From the NCBI RefSeq assembly GCF_002849855.1, contig NZ_CP018616.1, positions 1,674,001-1,738,000 on the forward strand: 64,000 bases of DNA, given 5' to 3'. The stretch comes from Vibrio azureus. Its GTDB lineage: Bacteria > Pseudomonadota > Gammaproteobacteria > Enterobacterales > Vibrionaceae. The notes below the pieces were generated by a model. It searched no databases, was not told the origin of the DNA, and worked only from the letters and a program-made list of their open reading frames with translations. Each line of letters opens with the position of its first letter. The stretch's first letter is position 1. Position numbers and translations under genes: made by a program. Shown in pieces: positions 18,411 through 30,143 of the stretch.

Positions 18411-19631
18411 TTGAAGTATTCTTATATAGCTCGACAGCCCATACTCAATAGAGAAAAACGGACCATCGGATACGAACTTCTTTTCCGTGATGGCCCTAAA
18501 AACACCTTTCCTGAGATAGAGCCTGAGTTAGCGACAAGCCGATTACTTTCTGACCACTTCCTCACCACGCACTACAATACGTTAGGAAATAAATTAGGCT
18601 TTGTTAACTTCCCTTACCAAAGCTTGATTCACTTGGTCCCTACTCTTTTTCCAAGCGAATCACTGGTCGTTGAGGTATTAGAAGATTGTCAGCCCACCGA
18701 TGCCCTGCTAGAAGCCATTCAAACTCTGCACAATATGGGTTATCAAATTGCTCTAGACGACTTTATACCCAATAAAGCCTGGAAGCGCTTTTTACCTTAC
18801 GTATCTGTAATCAAGTTTGATATTCGTTCTATCTCAATCGCTAAAGCCGAAATTTTCATTCAATCGCTCAGCCACTATCCCATTAAATTTTTAGCCGAAA
18901 AAGTAGAAACATATGATGAATTTGAACTAGCGATGAAAGCAGGATTTGATTATTTTCAAGGTTACTTTTTTAGCAAGCCAGAAATGATTCAAAGTAAACG
19001 CTTAAGTGCTTCCTTCCTTACTGTAGTTCAATTGTGCAAAGAGATTGCCGATAAACAAATCAATTACCAAGAAGTGGAACGCTTGTTTTCCATTGATCTT
19101 ACTCTTTCCTATAAACTGCTTACTTATGTCAACGCAAGCTATACACTGACCAACAAAATAAAGTCTTTCCGCCAAGCATTAGTTTATCTCGGTGAAGAGC
19201 GCTTAAGACGGTTTATTTCTCTCGTGGCTGTCGCTTCAGTGCATGAAGATAAGCCAGACTCTTTATATTCCCTTGCTATACAACGTGCACGTATGAGTGA
19301 ACTCATCCTTTGTCAGATGAAAACTTCCTATGCGCCAAGCCAAGCTTTCTTAACAGGCATGTTTTCTTTACTTGATTCTCTCTTAGACCAACCACTGGTA
19401 GATATTATTCATAACATTCCTATTGATGAAGATATAAAGTGTGCTCTCATTTCCCGTAGAGGAGTTCTAGGTGCGGTATTGTCGATGATCATTGCCTACG
19501 AAAATGCCGATTGGGAAAAAACAGAGAAATACTGCCAAGCACTTCGCTTAAACGATGACCAACTCACGACTGCCTTTCATCAATCGACAGCTTGGTCGCA
19601 AGAGTTGCTCTCCCATACTATACCCAAGTAA
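18411..19631 (+). CDS. cdgJ: EAL-HDOD signalling protein (CdgJ-like)
   Basis: The 406-residue cytoplasmic protein joins an EAL domain (about 1-200) to an HDOD domain (about 205-390). It starts at TTG with no clear ribosome site, yet the conserved beginning YIARQPIL shows the start is right. In the EAL domain the motif is ELL (YELLFRDG, 21-28); NFPYQSL, VEVLED, IKFD, AEKVE and FQGYFFSKP keep most metal and c-di-GMP residues, but loop 6 is DDFIPNKAW instead of DDFGTGYSS. Position after lpxH matches V. cholerae CdgJ, which affects motility and biofilm. The last codons and the stop (ATA CCC AAG TAA) lie inside the repeat element that starts at 19619. Confidence 0.85.
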   Translation: MKYSYIARQPILNREKRTIGYELLFRDGPKNTFPEIEPELATSRLLSDHFLTTHYNTLGNKLGFVNFPYQSLIHLVPTLFPSESLVVEVLEDCQPTDALLEAIQTLHNMGYQIALDDFIPNKAWKRFLPYVSVIKFDIRSISIAKAEIFIQSLSHYPIKFLAEKVETYDEFELAMKAGFDYFQGYFFSKPEMIQSKRLSASFLTVVQLCKEIADKQINYQEVERLFSIDLTLSYKLLTYVNASYTLTNKIKSFRQALVYLGEERLRRFISLVAVASVHEDKPDSLYSLAIQRARMSELILCQMKTSYAPSQAFLTGMFSLLDSLLDQPLVDIIHNIPIDEDIKCALISRRGVLGAVLSMIIAYENADWEKTEKYCQALRLNDDQLTTAFHQSTAWSQELLSHTIPK

Positions 19632-19728
19632 CCTCAAGATGCTGCGTTCAGCGAGATGACTTTAACTCTCAGGCGCGGCAACGATTCGAAGATATAGTCG
19701 TTCTACATTGAGAATCGTTAACAAAGTC
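19619..19728. repeat. Half copy of the intergenic repeat, overlapping the cdgJ stop
   Basis: TATACCCAAGTAACCTCAAGATGCT is followed by GCGTTCAGCGAGATGAC, the TTAACTCTCAGGCGCGGCAACG module and the ATTCGAAGATATAG / ATTGAGAATCG module, as in the left half of copy A (104-388) with few differences. The right half is missing; a degenerate TATACCCAATGACTTCAAGATG follows at 19745-19766. The first 13 bases are translated as the end of CdgJ. Confidence 0.85.
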
Positions 19729-19824
19729 ACTTAATGAGTCCTTATATACCCAATGACTTCAAGATGATATTATTGCGTTTATAAGTAAATTATTGTGTTT
19801 ATAAGTAATTTGAGAGTTCATACA

Positions 19825-20325
19825 ATGACTTCTTCTTGTCCTTGCGGCTCCAACCGCACCTACCAGCAGTGTTGTGAAATCGCTCACAATAACCATGCAG
19901 ACGTCACCACACCAGAGCAGCTGATGCGCTCTCGTTACTGTGCACATGTACTCGGTTTAGTGGATTACGTGGTAAACACTTATCACCCAAGCTGTAACGC
20001 AGAAGAGCAACGTGAGGGTATTGCTCAATCGATTGACAGTGATTGGTGCAAACTTGAGGTCCTCAAAGCAGAAGCTAGCACTAATGCTTATGAAGGCTTT
20101 GTTGAGTTCAATGCTTACTTTAACGAGGACGGTAAACGTTACTGCATGTCGGAGCGTTCTCGTTTCGTGAAAGAAGGCGGGCTTTGGTACTACATTGATG
20201 GCACGTTTCCAGAAAAAGAGCCGCAAGACTCACGCCTAAACCAACCAGTGAGTAGTCTAAAAGTCGGTCGTAACGACCCTTGTATTTGTGGCAGTGGTAA
20301 GAAATTTAAGAAGTGTTGTGGGTAA
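19825..20325 (+). CDS. YchJ family protein with two SEC-C motifs
   Basis: This 166-residue protein has SEC-C zinc-binding motifs at both ends: [13 protein letters not shown] (about 5-17) and [13 protein letters not shown] (about 153-165). Between them is the YchJ/NTF2-like middle domain with [12 protein letters not shown]. YchJ of E. coli has no settled function; SEC-C motifs recall SecA and suggest binding to a protein partner or the ribosome. ATG at 19825 is chosen because the SEC-C motif begins right after it; the longer open frame has no homologous residues. Confidence 0.88.
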   Translation: MTSSCPCGSNRTYQQCCEIAHNNHADVTTPEQLMRSRYCAHVLGLVDYVVNTYHPSCNAEEQREGIAQSIDSDWCKLEVLKAEASTNAYEGFVEFNAYFNEDGKRYCMSERSRFVKEGGLWYYIDGTFPEKEPQDSRLNQPVSSLKVGRNDPCICGSGKKFKKCCG

Positions 20326-20331
20326 GAGAAA

Positions 20332-20664
20332 GGTTCTAGGGCCCTAAAAACCTAGGTCCTAGGGTCCTAGGCCCTAATACTTTAGATTACGGATTATTTT
20401 TCATGCCTTTCATATAGATGTCAACACTTCCGTATTCTGTAAGCGAAGCGCTCTGTATTCGCAACTTAAGCACTTGCTGAAAGTAGATTCCTAGTCTCGC
20501 TTTAGCTCGCTGGAATGACGGTTTTACACTCTGTATTCCATAAGCAAAGCGCTCTTTATTCCAACAACTCCTTCAAAAACCAATAAAACCCACAAAACAA
20601 ACCGCACCCACCACCTAGGGTTCTAAAACCTAGGTCCTAGGACCCTAAAACCTAGGACCTCTAA
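20332..20664. repeat. CTAG-rich repeat region between ychJ-like gene and hisI
   Basis: Two clusters of CCTAGG-based repeats (20332-20376 and 20613-20664) each hold four CTAG tetramers, with shared ACCTAGGTCCTAGG. Between them a sequence of about 30 bp, TGTATTCxGTAAGCxAAGCGCTCT, appears twice (about 20433-20460 and 20532-20561), together with CTCGCTTTAGCTCGCTGGAATGACGG. No gene is seen. The region separates convergent transcripts and could fold strongly. Confidence 0.75.
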
Positions 20665-20670
20665 CTTCCC

Positions 20671-21302
20671 TTACTTATGACGCTCTTTCAGTTTATTCAC
20701 CACATCATTCATCGATAGGCCTTGGTCTTGAAGTAATACCATTAAGTGGTAAATCAAATCGGCTGATTCACACACTAACTCCGCCTTATCGCCCGACGTC
20801 GCCGCAAGCGCGACTTCAACGCCTTCTTCGCCCACTTTTTGCGAAATACGCTTGGTACCACAGGCATAAAGACTGGCAGTATAAGAGGAATCTGGGTCGG
20901 CACTCTTGCGGGCAGCCAGTAGCTGCTCAAGTTGATGAAGCCACACCATTTGTGACTCTTCTTGAGGGTCAACATCCCAGCAAGTTGTCGTCCCCAAGTG
21001 GCACGTTGGACCAATAGGATTGACTTTCACCAATAGAGTATCGTTGTCACAATCGAGCTGCATATTCACTAATTGCAGTACATTCCCAGAGGTTTCACCT
21101 TTGGTCCAAAGACGCTGTTTGGTGCGAGAGTAAAATGTCACTTGGCTCGTTTGGCCCGTTTTGGTCAGAGCCTCTTGGTTCATATAGCCCATCATCAGCA
21201 CTTGGCTAGATTGGAAATCTTGGACGATGGCAGGGACCAGACCACCTACCTTTTCCCAGTTGATACGTTCAGCTAACGAACTGACTTCGGCGGCTTTTAC
21301 AC

Positions 21303-21306
<4 letters not shown>
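20671..21306 (-). CDS. hisI: Phosphoribosyl-AMP cyclohydrolase / phosphoribosyl-ATP pyrophosphatase
   Basis: The 211-residue bifunctional enzyme does steps 2 and 3 of histidine synthesis. The N-terminal HisI domain (about 1-120) has the zinc motifs [11 protein letters not shown] and CHLGTTTCW; the C-terminal HisE domain (about 125-208) has the MazG-like motif [10 protein letters not shown]. It is the last gene of the his operon and overlaps hisF by 4 bp. Length is as in E. coli HisI (203). Confidence 0.97.
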
Positions 21307-22807
<1,501 letters not shown>

Positions 22808-23422
22808 TTATAATTCTAAGAAGTTTTGAATAAGCTTCGCGCCCGCTTTTGAAGAACGCTCAGGGTGGAATTGCACACCGTAGTAGTTGCCGCTTTGAAC
22901 TGCGGCTGTGAACAGGTTGCCGTATTCACATTCAGCAATCGTGTAATCCCCAACTGGCATTGCAAAGCTGTGCACGAAGTAGAAATACTCACCTTCTTCA
23001 ATACCTTTGAACAATGGATTACCTGCTTTTGCAGACACTGTGTTCCAACCCATATGCGGAAGAGGCAAGTCGCCAGTTTGTAGTAGCTTCACTTCACCAT
23101 CACAAAGTCCAAGACACTCAACTAATTCATCTGCTTTCTGGCCTTTCTCTTGAGACATTTTGCCCAACAGTTGCATGCCTAAACAGATACCTAGCAGTGG
23201 CTTTTCTACCTGTTTGACCAAGCTGATTAGGTCACGCTCTTCTAGGTTCTTCATCGCTTCACTCGCAGTTCCCACGCCCGGTAGAAATAGCTTATCTGCC
23301 GCCAAGACAACTTGTGGATCTTTTGAAATCGTTACGTCATAACCTAGGCGTTCAATAGCAAACTTCACCGAAGAGACGTTGGCACAGCCAGTATCGATAA
23401 TGACCACTTTCTGCTCTGTCAC
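22808..23422 (-). CDS. hisH: Imidazole glycerol phosphate synthase, glutaminase subunit
   Basis: This 204-residue class I glutamine amidotransferase feeds ammonia to HisF. The catalytic triad is visible: Cys80 in [11 protein letters not shown], and His and Glu in VQFHPERSS (about 183-191). The oxyanion-strand motif LPGVGTA is at about 48-54. It lies downstream of hisB behind a 26-bp gap that holds a 12-bp palindrome and an AAGGAG ribosome site. Confidence 0.97.
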   Translation of the reverse strand: MTEQKVVIIDTGCANVSSVKFAIERLGYDVTISKDPQVVLAADKLFLPGVGTASEAMKNLEERDLISLVKQVEKPLLGICLGMQLLGKMSQEKGQKADELVECLGLCDGEVKLLQTGDLPLPHMGWNTVSAKAGNPLFKGIEEGEYFYFVHSFAMPVGDYTIAECEYGNLFTAAVQSGNYYGVQFHPERSSKAGAKLIQNFLEL

Positions 23423-23435
23423 TGTTTTTCTCCTT

Positions 23436-23447
23436 GCTAACGTTAGC
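23436..23447. repeat. 12-bp palindrome in the hisB-hisH gap
   Basis: GCTAACGTTAGC is a perfect palindrome just before the hisH ribosome site. The same 12 bases form the centre of a 20-bp palindrome at 60021-60040 after ald. In the mRNA it would make a small stem without a loop, so DNA binding by a dimeric protein is as likely as an RNA role. Confidence 0.4.
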
Positions 23448-23448
23448 C

Positions 23449-24522
23449 TTAAAGTACGCCTTTGCTACTTGGTAGCTCAGTACCTTCTACTTTGATTGCT
23501 TGGCGTAAAGTACGACCAAACGCTTTAAATAGGCTCTCAATGATGTGGTGATCATTGTTGCCCGCAGAAGAAAGGTGCAGCGTACACGCTAGGGTGTCAG
23601 TCAGAGAACGGAAGAAGTGAACCACCATCTCTGTTGAAAGATCACCCACTTGCTCACGGCTAAACTGCGCGTCGAATTTAAGGTAAGGACGACCAGATAG
23701 GTCCAGTGCACATTGTGCCAAACACTCATCCATTGGAAGGCTAAAGCCAAAGCGACCAATACCACGTTTATCACCTAGGGCCTCTTTCAACGCTTGACCC
23801 AAAGCAAGAGCGGTATCTTCTACCGTGTGGTGATCATCAATGTGTAGATCCCCTTCTACTTTGCACACCATCTGGAATCCACCGTGCGTCGCGATTTGAT
23901 CCAGCATGTGATCGAAGAAGCCAAGACCTGTAGAGATATCATTGCCGCCTTGTTCATCAAGGTTCACCGCAACTTTTATGTCCGTCTCTTTCGTGGTACG
24001 AATCACTTCAGCAACACGGGCTTTAACCGTCAGATCTTTAAGGATCTGTTTCCAACCCATAGTTTCTGGGTTGTATTGAATACCACGAATAGCCATGTTT
24101 TCTGCTAATTGCAAATCCGTTACGCGGTCACCGATCACAACCGAGTTTTGGAAATCCACTTTGCCACCTTGAAGGTACTCTTTTACCAAACCCAATTTAG
24201 GCTTACGACAAGAGCAGTTATCTTCATCGAAGTGAGGACAAATCAGCACGTCATCAAACTTGACACCTTGAGATTCAAAGATCTCCATCATCATGTTGTG
24301 TGGAGCATCAAAGTCTGCTTGTGGGTAGCTGTCGGTACCTAAACCATCTTGGTTAGTGACCATCACTAGGCGGTATCCTGCATCCTGCAACGACAACAGG
24401 CTTGGGATAACGAGTGGCTCTAGTTTCAGCTTATCTAAACGGTCTACTTGAAAATCAACTGGCGGCTCAACAATTAAGGTGCCATCACGGTCGATAAAAA
24501 GGATTTTTTGTTGTTTGCTCAC
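23449..24522 (-). CDS. hisB: Histidinol-phosphatase / imidazoleglycerol-phosphate dehydratase
   Basis: The 357-residue bifunctional enzyme does steps 6 and 8 of the pathway. Residues 1-165 form the HAD-type phosphatase with the catalytic DRDGTL (11-16) and a zinc site [14 protein letters not shown]. Residues about 168-357 are the dehydratase with manganese-binding DHHTVED and its repeat NDHHIIES. The fused form is typical of gammaproteobacteria. Confidence 0.97.
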   Translation of the reverse strand: MSKQQKILFIDRDGTLIVEPPVDFQVDRLDKLKLEPLVIPSLLSLQDAGYRLVMVTNQDGLGTDSYPQADFDAPHNMMMEIFESQGVKFDDVLICPHFDEDNCSCRKPKLGLVKEYLQGGKVDFQNSVVIGDRVTDLQLAENMAIRGIQYNPETMGWKQILKDLTVKARVAEVIRTTKETDIKVAVNLDEQGGNDISTGLGFFDHMLDQIATHGGFQMVCKVEGDLHIDDHHTVEDTALALGQALKEALGDKRGIGRFGFSLPMDECLAQCALDLSGRPYLKFDAQFSREQVGDLSTEMVVHFFRSLTDTLACTLHLSSAGNNDHHIIESLFKAFGRTLRQAIKVEGTELPSSKGVL

Positions 24523-24591
24523 TCGAACTTCCTTATTGCTATTCTTTTGGCGCTCCCGCTAATGAGCGAGAGCGATAAATTTTTTCTCTAC

Positions 24592-25644
<1,053 letters not shown>

Positions 25645-26973
25645 TTACTTTGCTGCTTGGTTTTCTGTACGGGTTAAGGTTTCTACACGGGTTAATTTCT
25701 CAGTACGAATTGTCACTGCACGTTTGTGTGCATCCAAGCCTTCCGCTTCAGCCATGGTGACCACCGTTGGTGCAAGGTTCTTTAGACCATCAGCAGACAG
25801 TTCTTGAACCGTCATACGCTTAGAGAAATCCGCTAAACCTAAGCTTGAATAAGTACGTGTGTAACCGTAAGTAGGAAGAACGTGGTTAGTACCTGATGCG
25901 TAATCACCTGCAGATTCAGGCGACCAATCACCAAGGAAGATAGAACCTGCGTTATCTAATAAAGGCAGAAGCTCGCGTGGGTTCTTAGTCTGAACAATTA
26001 AGTGCTCAGGGCCGTAGTAATTTGAGATTGAAACTGATTGAGTCAGAGATTCGGCGATAATAATCAAGCTTGAAGCCAATGCTTGCTCGGCAATATCCGC
26101 ACGCGACAGTTCTTTAAGTTGGCGTTGAACCGCATCCGTCACTTGATCCGCAATCACAGGTGAAGATGTCACAAGAACCACTTGAGAGTCAGGGCCGTGC
26201 TCCGCTTGGCTTAGAAGATCGGCAGCAATGAAATCTGGGTCTGCGGTTTCATCAGCAATCACTAACACTTCTGATGGACCTGCTGGCATATCAATCGCAG
26301 CACCACGGAAATCATTGCTCACCTGACGTTTTGCTTCTGTCACATAGGCGTTGCCCGGGCCAAAGATCTTATCGACTTTGGATACTGTCTCTGTGCCATA
26401 AGCCATCGCAGCGACGGCTTGACCACCACCAACGTTGTAAACTTCATCAATACCACACAGTTTCGCGACATAAAGAATCTCGTCAGCAATTGGTGGTGGA
26501 GAACAAAGCACCACTTTACGACAGCCTGCAATTTTTGCAGGAACCCCAAGCATCAAAACAGTCGATGGCAATGGCGCACTGCCGCCGGGAATGTACAAAC
26601 CCACTTTTTGAATTGGGCGCGTTACCTGTTCACAAAGTACACCCGGTTGAGTTTCTACTTTGATTGGCTGTGATTTTTGCGCTTTGTGAAACTTAGTGAT
26701 GTTTTCATACGCTTGCTCCAGTGCGTTCTTCATTTTTTCAGAAAGTCGCGCTGACGCTTCATCGATTTCTTGTGCTGATACACGAATGGATTCCGGTTTC
26801 ACACGGTCAAACTTTTCAGTCAGTTCCAATAATGCAGCATCACCTTCTTTACGAACTTTCGCGATTACTTCAGAAACCGCAGCAGTGATGTTCGCACCTT
26901 CTGCGATTGCAGGACGCTCTATAATCGAATCCTGTTGCGTTTCACTTAGCGATTGCCATACGACTGTTCTCAT
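25645..26973 (-). CDS. hisD: Histidinol dehydrogenase
   Basis: The 442-residue zinc enzyme oxidises histidinol to histidine in two NAD-dependent steps. The signature is visible from [17 protein letters not shown] (about 219-235) to [15 protein letters not shown]; zinc-binding residues lie in [10 protein letters not shown] and the catalytic EHLIVQ is at about 330. The last 15 residues carry an imperfect repeat [17 protein letters not shown], which varies among vibrios and lies outside the fold. It begins 5 bp after hisG. Confidence 0.97.
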   Translation of the reverse strand: MRTVVWQSLSETQQDSIIERPAIAEGANITAAVSEVIAKVRKEGDAALLELTEKFDRVKPESIRVSAQEIDEASARLSEKMKNALEQAYENITKFHKAQKSQPIKVETQPGVLCEQVTRPIQKVGLYIPGGSAPLPSTVLMLGVPAKIAGCRKVVLCSPPPIADEILYVAKLCGIDEVYNVGGGQAVAAMAYGTETVSKVDKIFGPGNAYVTEAKRQVSNDFRGAAIDMPAGPSEVLVIADETADPDFIAADLLSQAEHGPDSQVVLVTSSPVIADQVTDAVQRQLKELSRADIAEQALASSLIIIAESLTQSVSISNYYGPEHLIVQTKNPRELLPLLDNAGSIFLGDWSPESAGDYASGTNHVLPTYGYTRTYSSLGLADFSKRMTVQELSADGLKNLAPTVVTMAEAEGLDAHKRAVTIRTEKLTRVETLTRTENQAAK

Positions 26974-26978
26974 TGCTG

Positions 26979-27875
26979 TTACTCCATCATTTTTTCAATC
27001 GGTAGTACGAGAATTGAGCTCGCACCCAGTTCCTTTAGCTGTTCCATGGTTTCCCAGAACAAGTTTTCAGTACTGACCAAATGAACCGCGACTTTTTGTT
27101 TATCAGCTGAAAGTGGTAATACAGTGGGATCTTCTGCTCCCGGTAATAGCATTTTGATTTGCTCTAATTTATCTGCAGGAGCATGTAACATAATGTATTT
27201 TGATTCTTTTGCTTGCTGCACTCCTTGTATTCGAGTGAGAAGCTTTTCAATCAGTGCCACTTTGTCTGCGTCGAACTCACCTGTGCGTTGAATCAGTGTC
27301 GCTTTTGATTTGAAGATAATTTCAGCTTCTTTAAGACCGTTCGCCTCCAGCGTTGCACCAGTAGAAACCAAGTCAGCGATGGCATCAGCCAAGCCAGCAC
27401 GAGGAGCCACTTCCACAGAACCAGTTAGCATACATGTAGAAAAAGGAACACCAGCTTGATCCATATAAGCTTTTAGCAGTTGTGGATATGTCGTAGCGAT
27501 ACGTTTGCCCGCTAGATCTTGAGGGCCGTTGTACTCTTCGTCTTTATTAATAGCAATAGACAAACGACAACCACCAAAATCAAGACGACGAAGTTGAACA
27601 AACTCATACGGTTCCCCTAGCGCTTTGCGATCTAGACGAACTTCTTCCAATTCATTTTCCCCAATAAAGCCTAAATCAACAACACCATCCATAATCAAGC
27701 CAGGGATGTCGTCATCACGAACCAAAAGCAGATCTATAGGCATATTTTCAGAATGAACCACCAAGCGTTCACCTAAAAGATTAAACTTAACACCACACTT
27801 TTTTAATAGTGCTTGGCTCTCTTTACTAAGGCGACCTTTTTTCTGAATAGCAATTCTTAAACGTTGTGTTTGCAT
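26979..27875 (-). CDS. hisG: ATP phosphoribosyltransferase
   Basis: This 298-residue enzyme of the long (HisGL) type catalyses the first step, joining ATP and PRPP, and is the target of feedback inhibition by histidine through its C-terminal ACT-like domain (about 225-298). The conserved core includes [13 protein letters not shown] at the start and [14 protein letters not shown] (about 167-180). It is the first enzyme gene of the operon, behind the attenuator. Confidence 0.97.
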   Translation of the reverse strand: MQTQRLRIAIQKKGRLSKESQALLKKCGVKFNLLGERLVVHSENMPIDLLLVRDDDIPGLIMDGVVDLGFIGENELEEVRLDRKALGEPYEFVQLRRLDFGGCRLSIAINKDEEYNGPQDLAGKRIATTYPQLLKAYMDQAGVPFSTCMLTGSVEVAPRAGLADAIADLVSTGATLEANGLKEAEIIFKSKATLIQRTGEFDADKVALIEKLLTRIQGVQQAKESKYIMLHAPADKLEQIKMLLPGAEDPTVLPLSADKQKVAVHLVSTENLFWETMEQLKELGASSILVLPIEKMME

Positions 27876-27930
27876 GACATTTCCCTGTGCAATATGTTAA
27901 AAGTTAAGCGTTTTATAAAGTAACGATATT

Positions 27931-27966
27931 AAAAAACCCTCGGGAGGTATTGGCCTCCCGAGGGTT
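27931..27966 (-). terminator. his operon attenuator
   Basis: On the minus strand the 13-bp perfect stem AACCCTCGGGAGG / CCTCCCGAGGGTT with a 6-base loop is followed by TTTTTT. It lies between hisL and hisG and is the rho-independent attenuator. The region 27990-28035 holds further matching arms (CCGGGAG, CCTCCCGGG, CTCCCGA) that can form the competing antiterminator. Confidence 0.94.
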
Positions 27967-28039
27967 GAAATTTATCTAACTTTTAATTTCATCTCCGGGA
28001 GTATCCTGCCTCCCGGGTATGCGTACATCTCCCGAAAGA

Positions 28040-28087
28040 CTAGATTGGGTGATGGTGGTGATGAATGGTTGTGATTAGATTACGCAT
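28040..28087 (-). CDS. hisL: his operon leader peptide
   Basis: A 15-codon reading frame encodes MRNLITTIHHHHHPI, with five consecutive His codons directly before the attenuator. Ribosome stalling at these codons when charged tRNA-His is scarce would favour the antiterminator and let RNA polymerase reach hisG. E. coli HisL has seven His codons. The start ATG at 28085-28087 is about 210 bp upstream of hisG. Confidence 0.93.
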   Translation of the reverse strand: MRNLITTIHHHHHPI

Positions 28088-28189
28088 ACTTTTTTAGGCT
28101 CAATAATGTTGCTCTGTTAAAACACATTAACTAAGCCATTTATTTTTTTCAACCCTTTATTTAAGAAAAATTGATATCTTTGTATAAAA

Positions 28190-28214
28190 AAAGGAAGACC
28201 TGCGTCTCCCTTTA
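28190..28214 (-). terminator. lysW terminator
   Basis: On the minus strand AAAGGGAGAC, loop GCAG, GTCTTCCTTT form a stem with one mismatch followed by a run of seven T counting the arm end. It lies 44 bp beyond the lysW stop codon, and separates lysW from the his leader. Confidence 0.7.
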
Positions 28215-28257
28215 TAAAACATCCCGTTATACGTCATTACTTATATTTGATAAATAA

Positions 28258-29859
28258 TTACTTATTAATACAAGATTCCATCTTTGCTTTAGAAAACCAA
28301 GACATAGCGACACATACTAAAACAAAAGTCAAAGAAGCAGCAGCAAAAGACAATGCGATGGATGCCGTCATACCCAGTACAATGAAGCCGATACAAGCAA
28401 CAACAGCAACCGACAATGCGTAAGGCAATTGAGTAGCAACGTGATCGATATGATTACACCTTGCACCTGTAGAAGAAAGAATCGTGGTATCAGAAATTGG
28501 AGAACAATGGTCACCAAATACTGCACCCGCAAGAACAGAACTAAGCATTGGTAACATTAATGCAATATCCGTTGCTGCTGCCATGTCTCCAGCAATTGGT
28601 AACATAATCCCGAACGTACCCCAAGATGTGCCAGTAGAAAATGCCATTAAGCCCGATAACAAGAATAAAATAACTGGCAACCAGTGTGGGTTAATGTTTC
28701 CTTGCGTCATGCTGGAAAGGTAAGAACCTGTTTTCATGTCACCAATTACAGAACCGATTGTCCATGCAAAGACAAGAATCAAGATCGCGCCAAACATAGA
28801 TTTAGCGCCAATCCAAAGTGTTCGAGTTATTTCAGATTTCGCTAGGCCCTGTCTAAATACGGTAAATAACGCAACAACCAGACCTAACGTACTACCATAA
28901 ATCAGAGAAGTACCTACATCTGTATTTTCAAAAGCGCCCAATAGGTCAAAAGCTTTACCTTGATCAGCTAATGCTTCTGAGCCAGTAAATACCATCGAAG
29001 TTATCGTTGCTACGATGAGCACAACAATCGGCATCACAAGATCTGATATTTTGCCTTTTTCACTTTCGCGGATATCAAGCTCTTCATCGAGTTGATGAGC
29101 TTCTTTCATGTCTGTCGCATCGTCGCTTTCAAAGCCACGACCTTGAGAAGCCTCGATTTCTTTACTGCGCATCTGCCCGACATCTAAGCCAAACCAAATC
29201 ACAGCAAATACCATAAGTAACGCGAACACAGCGTAAAAGTTCATAGGAATAAGACGAACATAAGCACCGAGTGCAGAGTACTCAGTCACACCATGTGAAA
29301 CTAAGATGCCACCGATGATAGTGATGATGTACGCCCCCCAACTTGAAGCAGGCATGATGACACACATTGGTGCTGCTGTAGAATCGAGGATATAAGCAAG
29401 CTTGGAACGAGATACATAAAAGCGATCAGTAACAGGGCGTGAAATCGCACCAACAGCAAGACTATTGAAATAATCATCAACAAAAATAAATACACCAAGG
29501 AAAGCGGCCAAGAGTTTAGCCCCACGCTTACTTTTGACTCGAGCTTGGGCCCACTCAGCAAAAGCTCGAGTGCCTCCAGAGAGAGTAAGCAATGCCGTTG
29601 TCATTCCAAGAATAATAAGGAAACCAACGATACTCATGTTCCAAGTATTAATACCACCGTCTTCAATGAAAACAGAGGAAACTTGAGCACGAACATACCT
29701 AAAGGAGTCATCAATAGACCCGTTATTTAGTAAGAAGGCGCCGAGTACAATACCTACGCCAAGAGAAACCAAGACGCGGCGAGTAAAAATAGCTAAGGTC
29801 AACGCAACGATTGGCGGTAACAATGAGAGTGGAGAATGTGCAAAATCTAATAAATTCAT
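28258..29859 (-). CDS. lysW: NhaC-family transporter, predicted lysine importer LysW
   Basis: This 533-residue inner-membrane protein of the Na+/H+ antiporter NhaC family has about 11-12 hydrophobic helices and a charged central loop (about residues 225-270). Conserved stretches are FIFVDDYFNSLAVG (about 124-137) and GDHCSPISDTTILSS (about 446-460). The lysine riboswitch upstream makes lysine the likely substrate; such transporters under lysine control have been named LysW by comparative genomics. ATG 29859 gives the usual start MNLLDFAHSP; the longer frame upstream is rejected because it lies in the riboswitch leader. Na+/H+ exchange alone is the alternative role. Confidence 0.85.
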   Translation of the reverse strand: MNLLDFAHSPLSLLPPIVALTLAIFTRRVLVSLGVGIVLGAFLLNNGSIDDSFRYVRAQVSSVFIEDGGINTWNMSIVGFLIILGMTTALLTLSGGTRAFAEWAQARVKSKRGAKLLAAFLGVFIFVDDYFNSLAVGAISRPVTDRFYVSRSKLAYILDSTAAPMCVIMPASSWGAYIITIIGGILVSHGVTEYSALGAYVRLIPMNFYAVFALLMVFAVIWFGLDVGQMRSKEIEASQGRGFESDDATDMKEAHQLDEELDIRESEKGKISDLVMPIVVLIVATITSMVFTGSEALADQGKAFDLLGAFENTDVGTSLIYGSTLGLVVALFTVFRQGLAKSEITRTLWIGAKSMFGAILILVFAWTIGSVIGDMKTGSYLSSMTQGNINPHWLPVILFLLSGLMAFSTGTSWGTFGIMLPIAGDMAAATDIALMLPMLSSVLAGAVFGDHCSPISDTTILSSTGARCNHIDHVATQLPYALSVAVVACIGFIVLGMTASIALSFAAASLTFVLVCVAMSWFSKAKMESCINK

Positions 29860-29970
29860 GATCTTCAAAAACCAAAGTTTGGCTAGAGATCTACTGCAGA
29901 CAAAATGTGGTTTCACAAAACACATTTATGTTGAACTTAGCGACAGGGAAGCGAACACTTCAACCCAACC

Positions 29971-30143
29971 CTACAGTAGCGCTCCATAGTTTAATGTTTA
30001 TATACTATGGCAGTGTTGTTCCTTTCGGAGACAACCCCAGCAAGTGATTTTGATGAGTCACCTACTTCGGCAGCCTCGCCTTTTACTATTATTCATTGGC
30101 ATCACCCCAATAATAGCGACTCTTCGAGACTGCACCTCTACGG
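29971..30143 (-). promoter_or_regulatory. Lysine riboswitch (L box)
   Basis: Read on the minus strand, the hallmark blocks come in order: GTAGAGGTGCAG, AAGAGTCG, the long GGGGTGATGCC stem, AAAAGGCGAGGCTGCCGAAGT, GGTTGTCTCCGAAAGGAACAACACTGCC, and the P5-P1 end ACTATGGAGCGCTACTG. These are the conserved core sequences of the lysine riboswitch. It ends 112 bp before the lysW ATG. No T-rich terminator follows, so control may act on translation or through a later structure (GAAGTGTTCGCTTC hairpin at about 29945-29962). Confidence 0.93.

Noticed and set aside
29860..29925. 22-residue extension of LysW
   Set aside because: It lies in the riboswitch leader and has no homology; ATG 29859 starts the family sequence.
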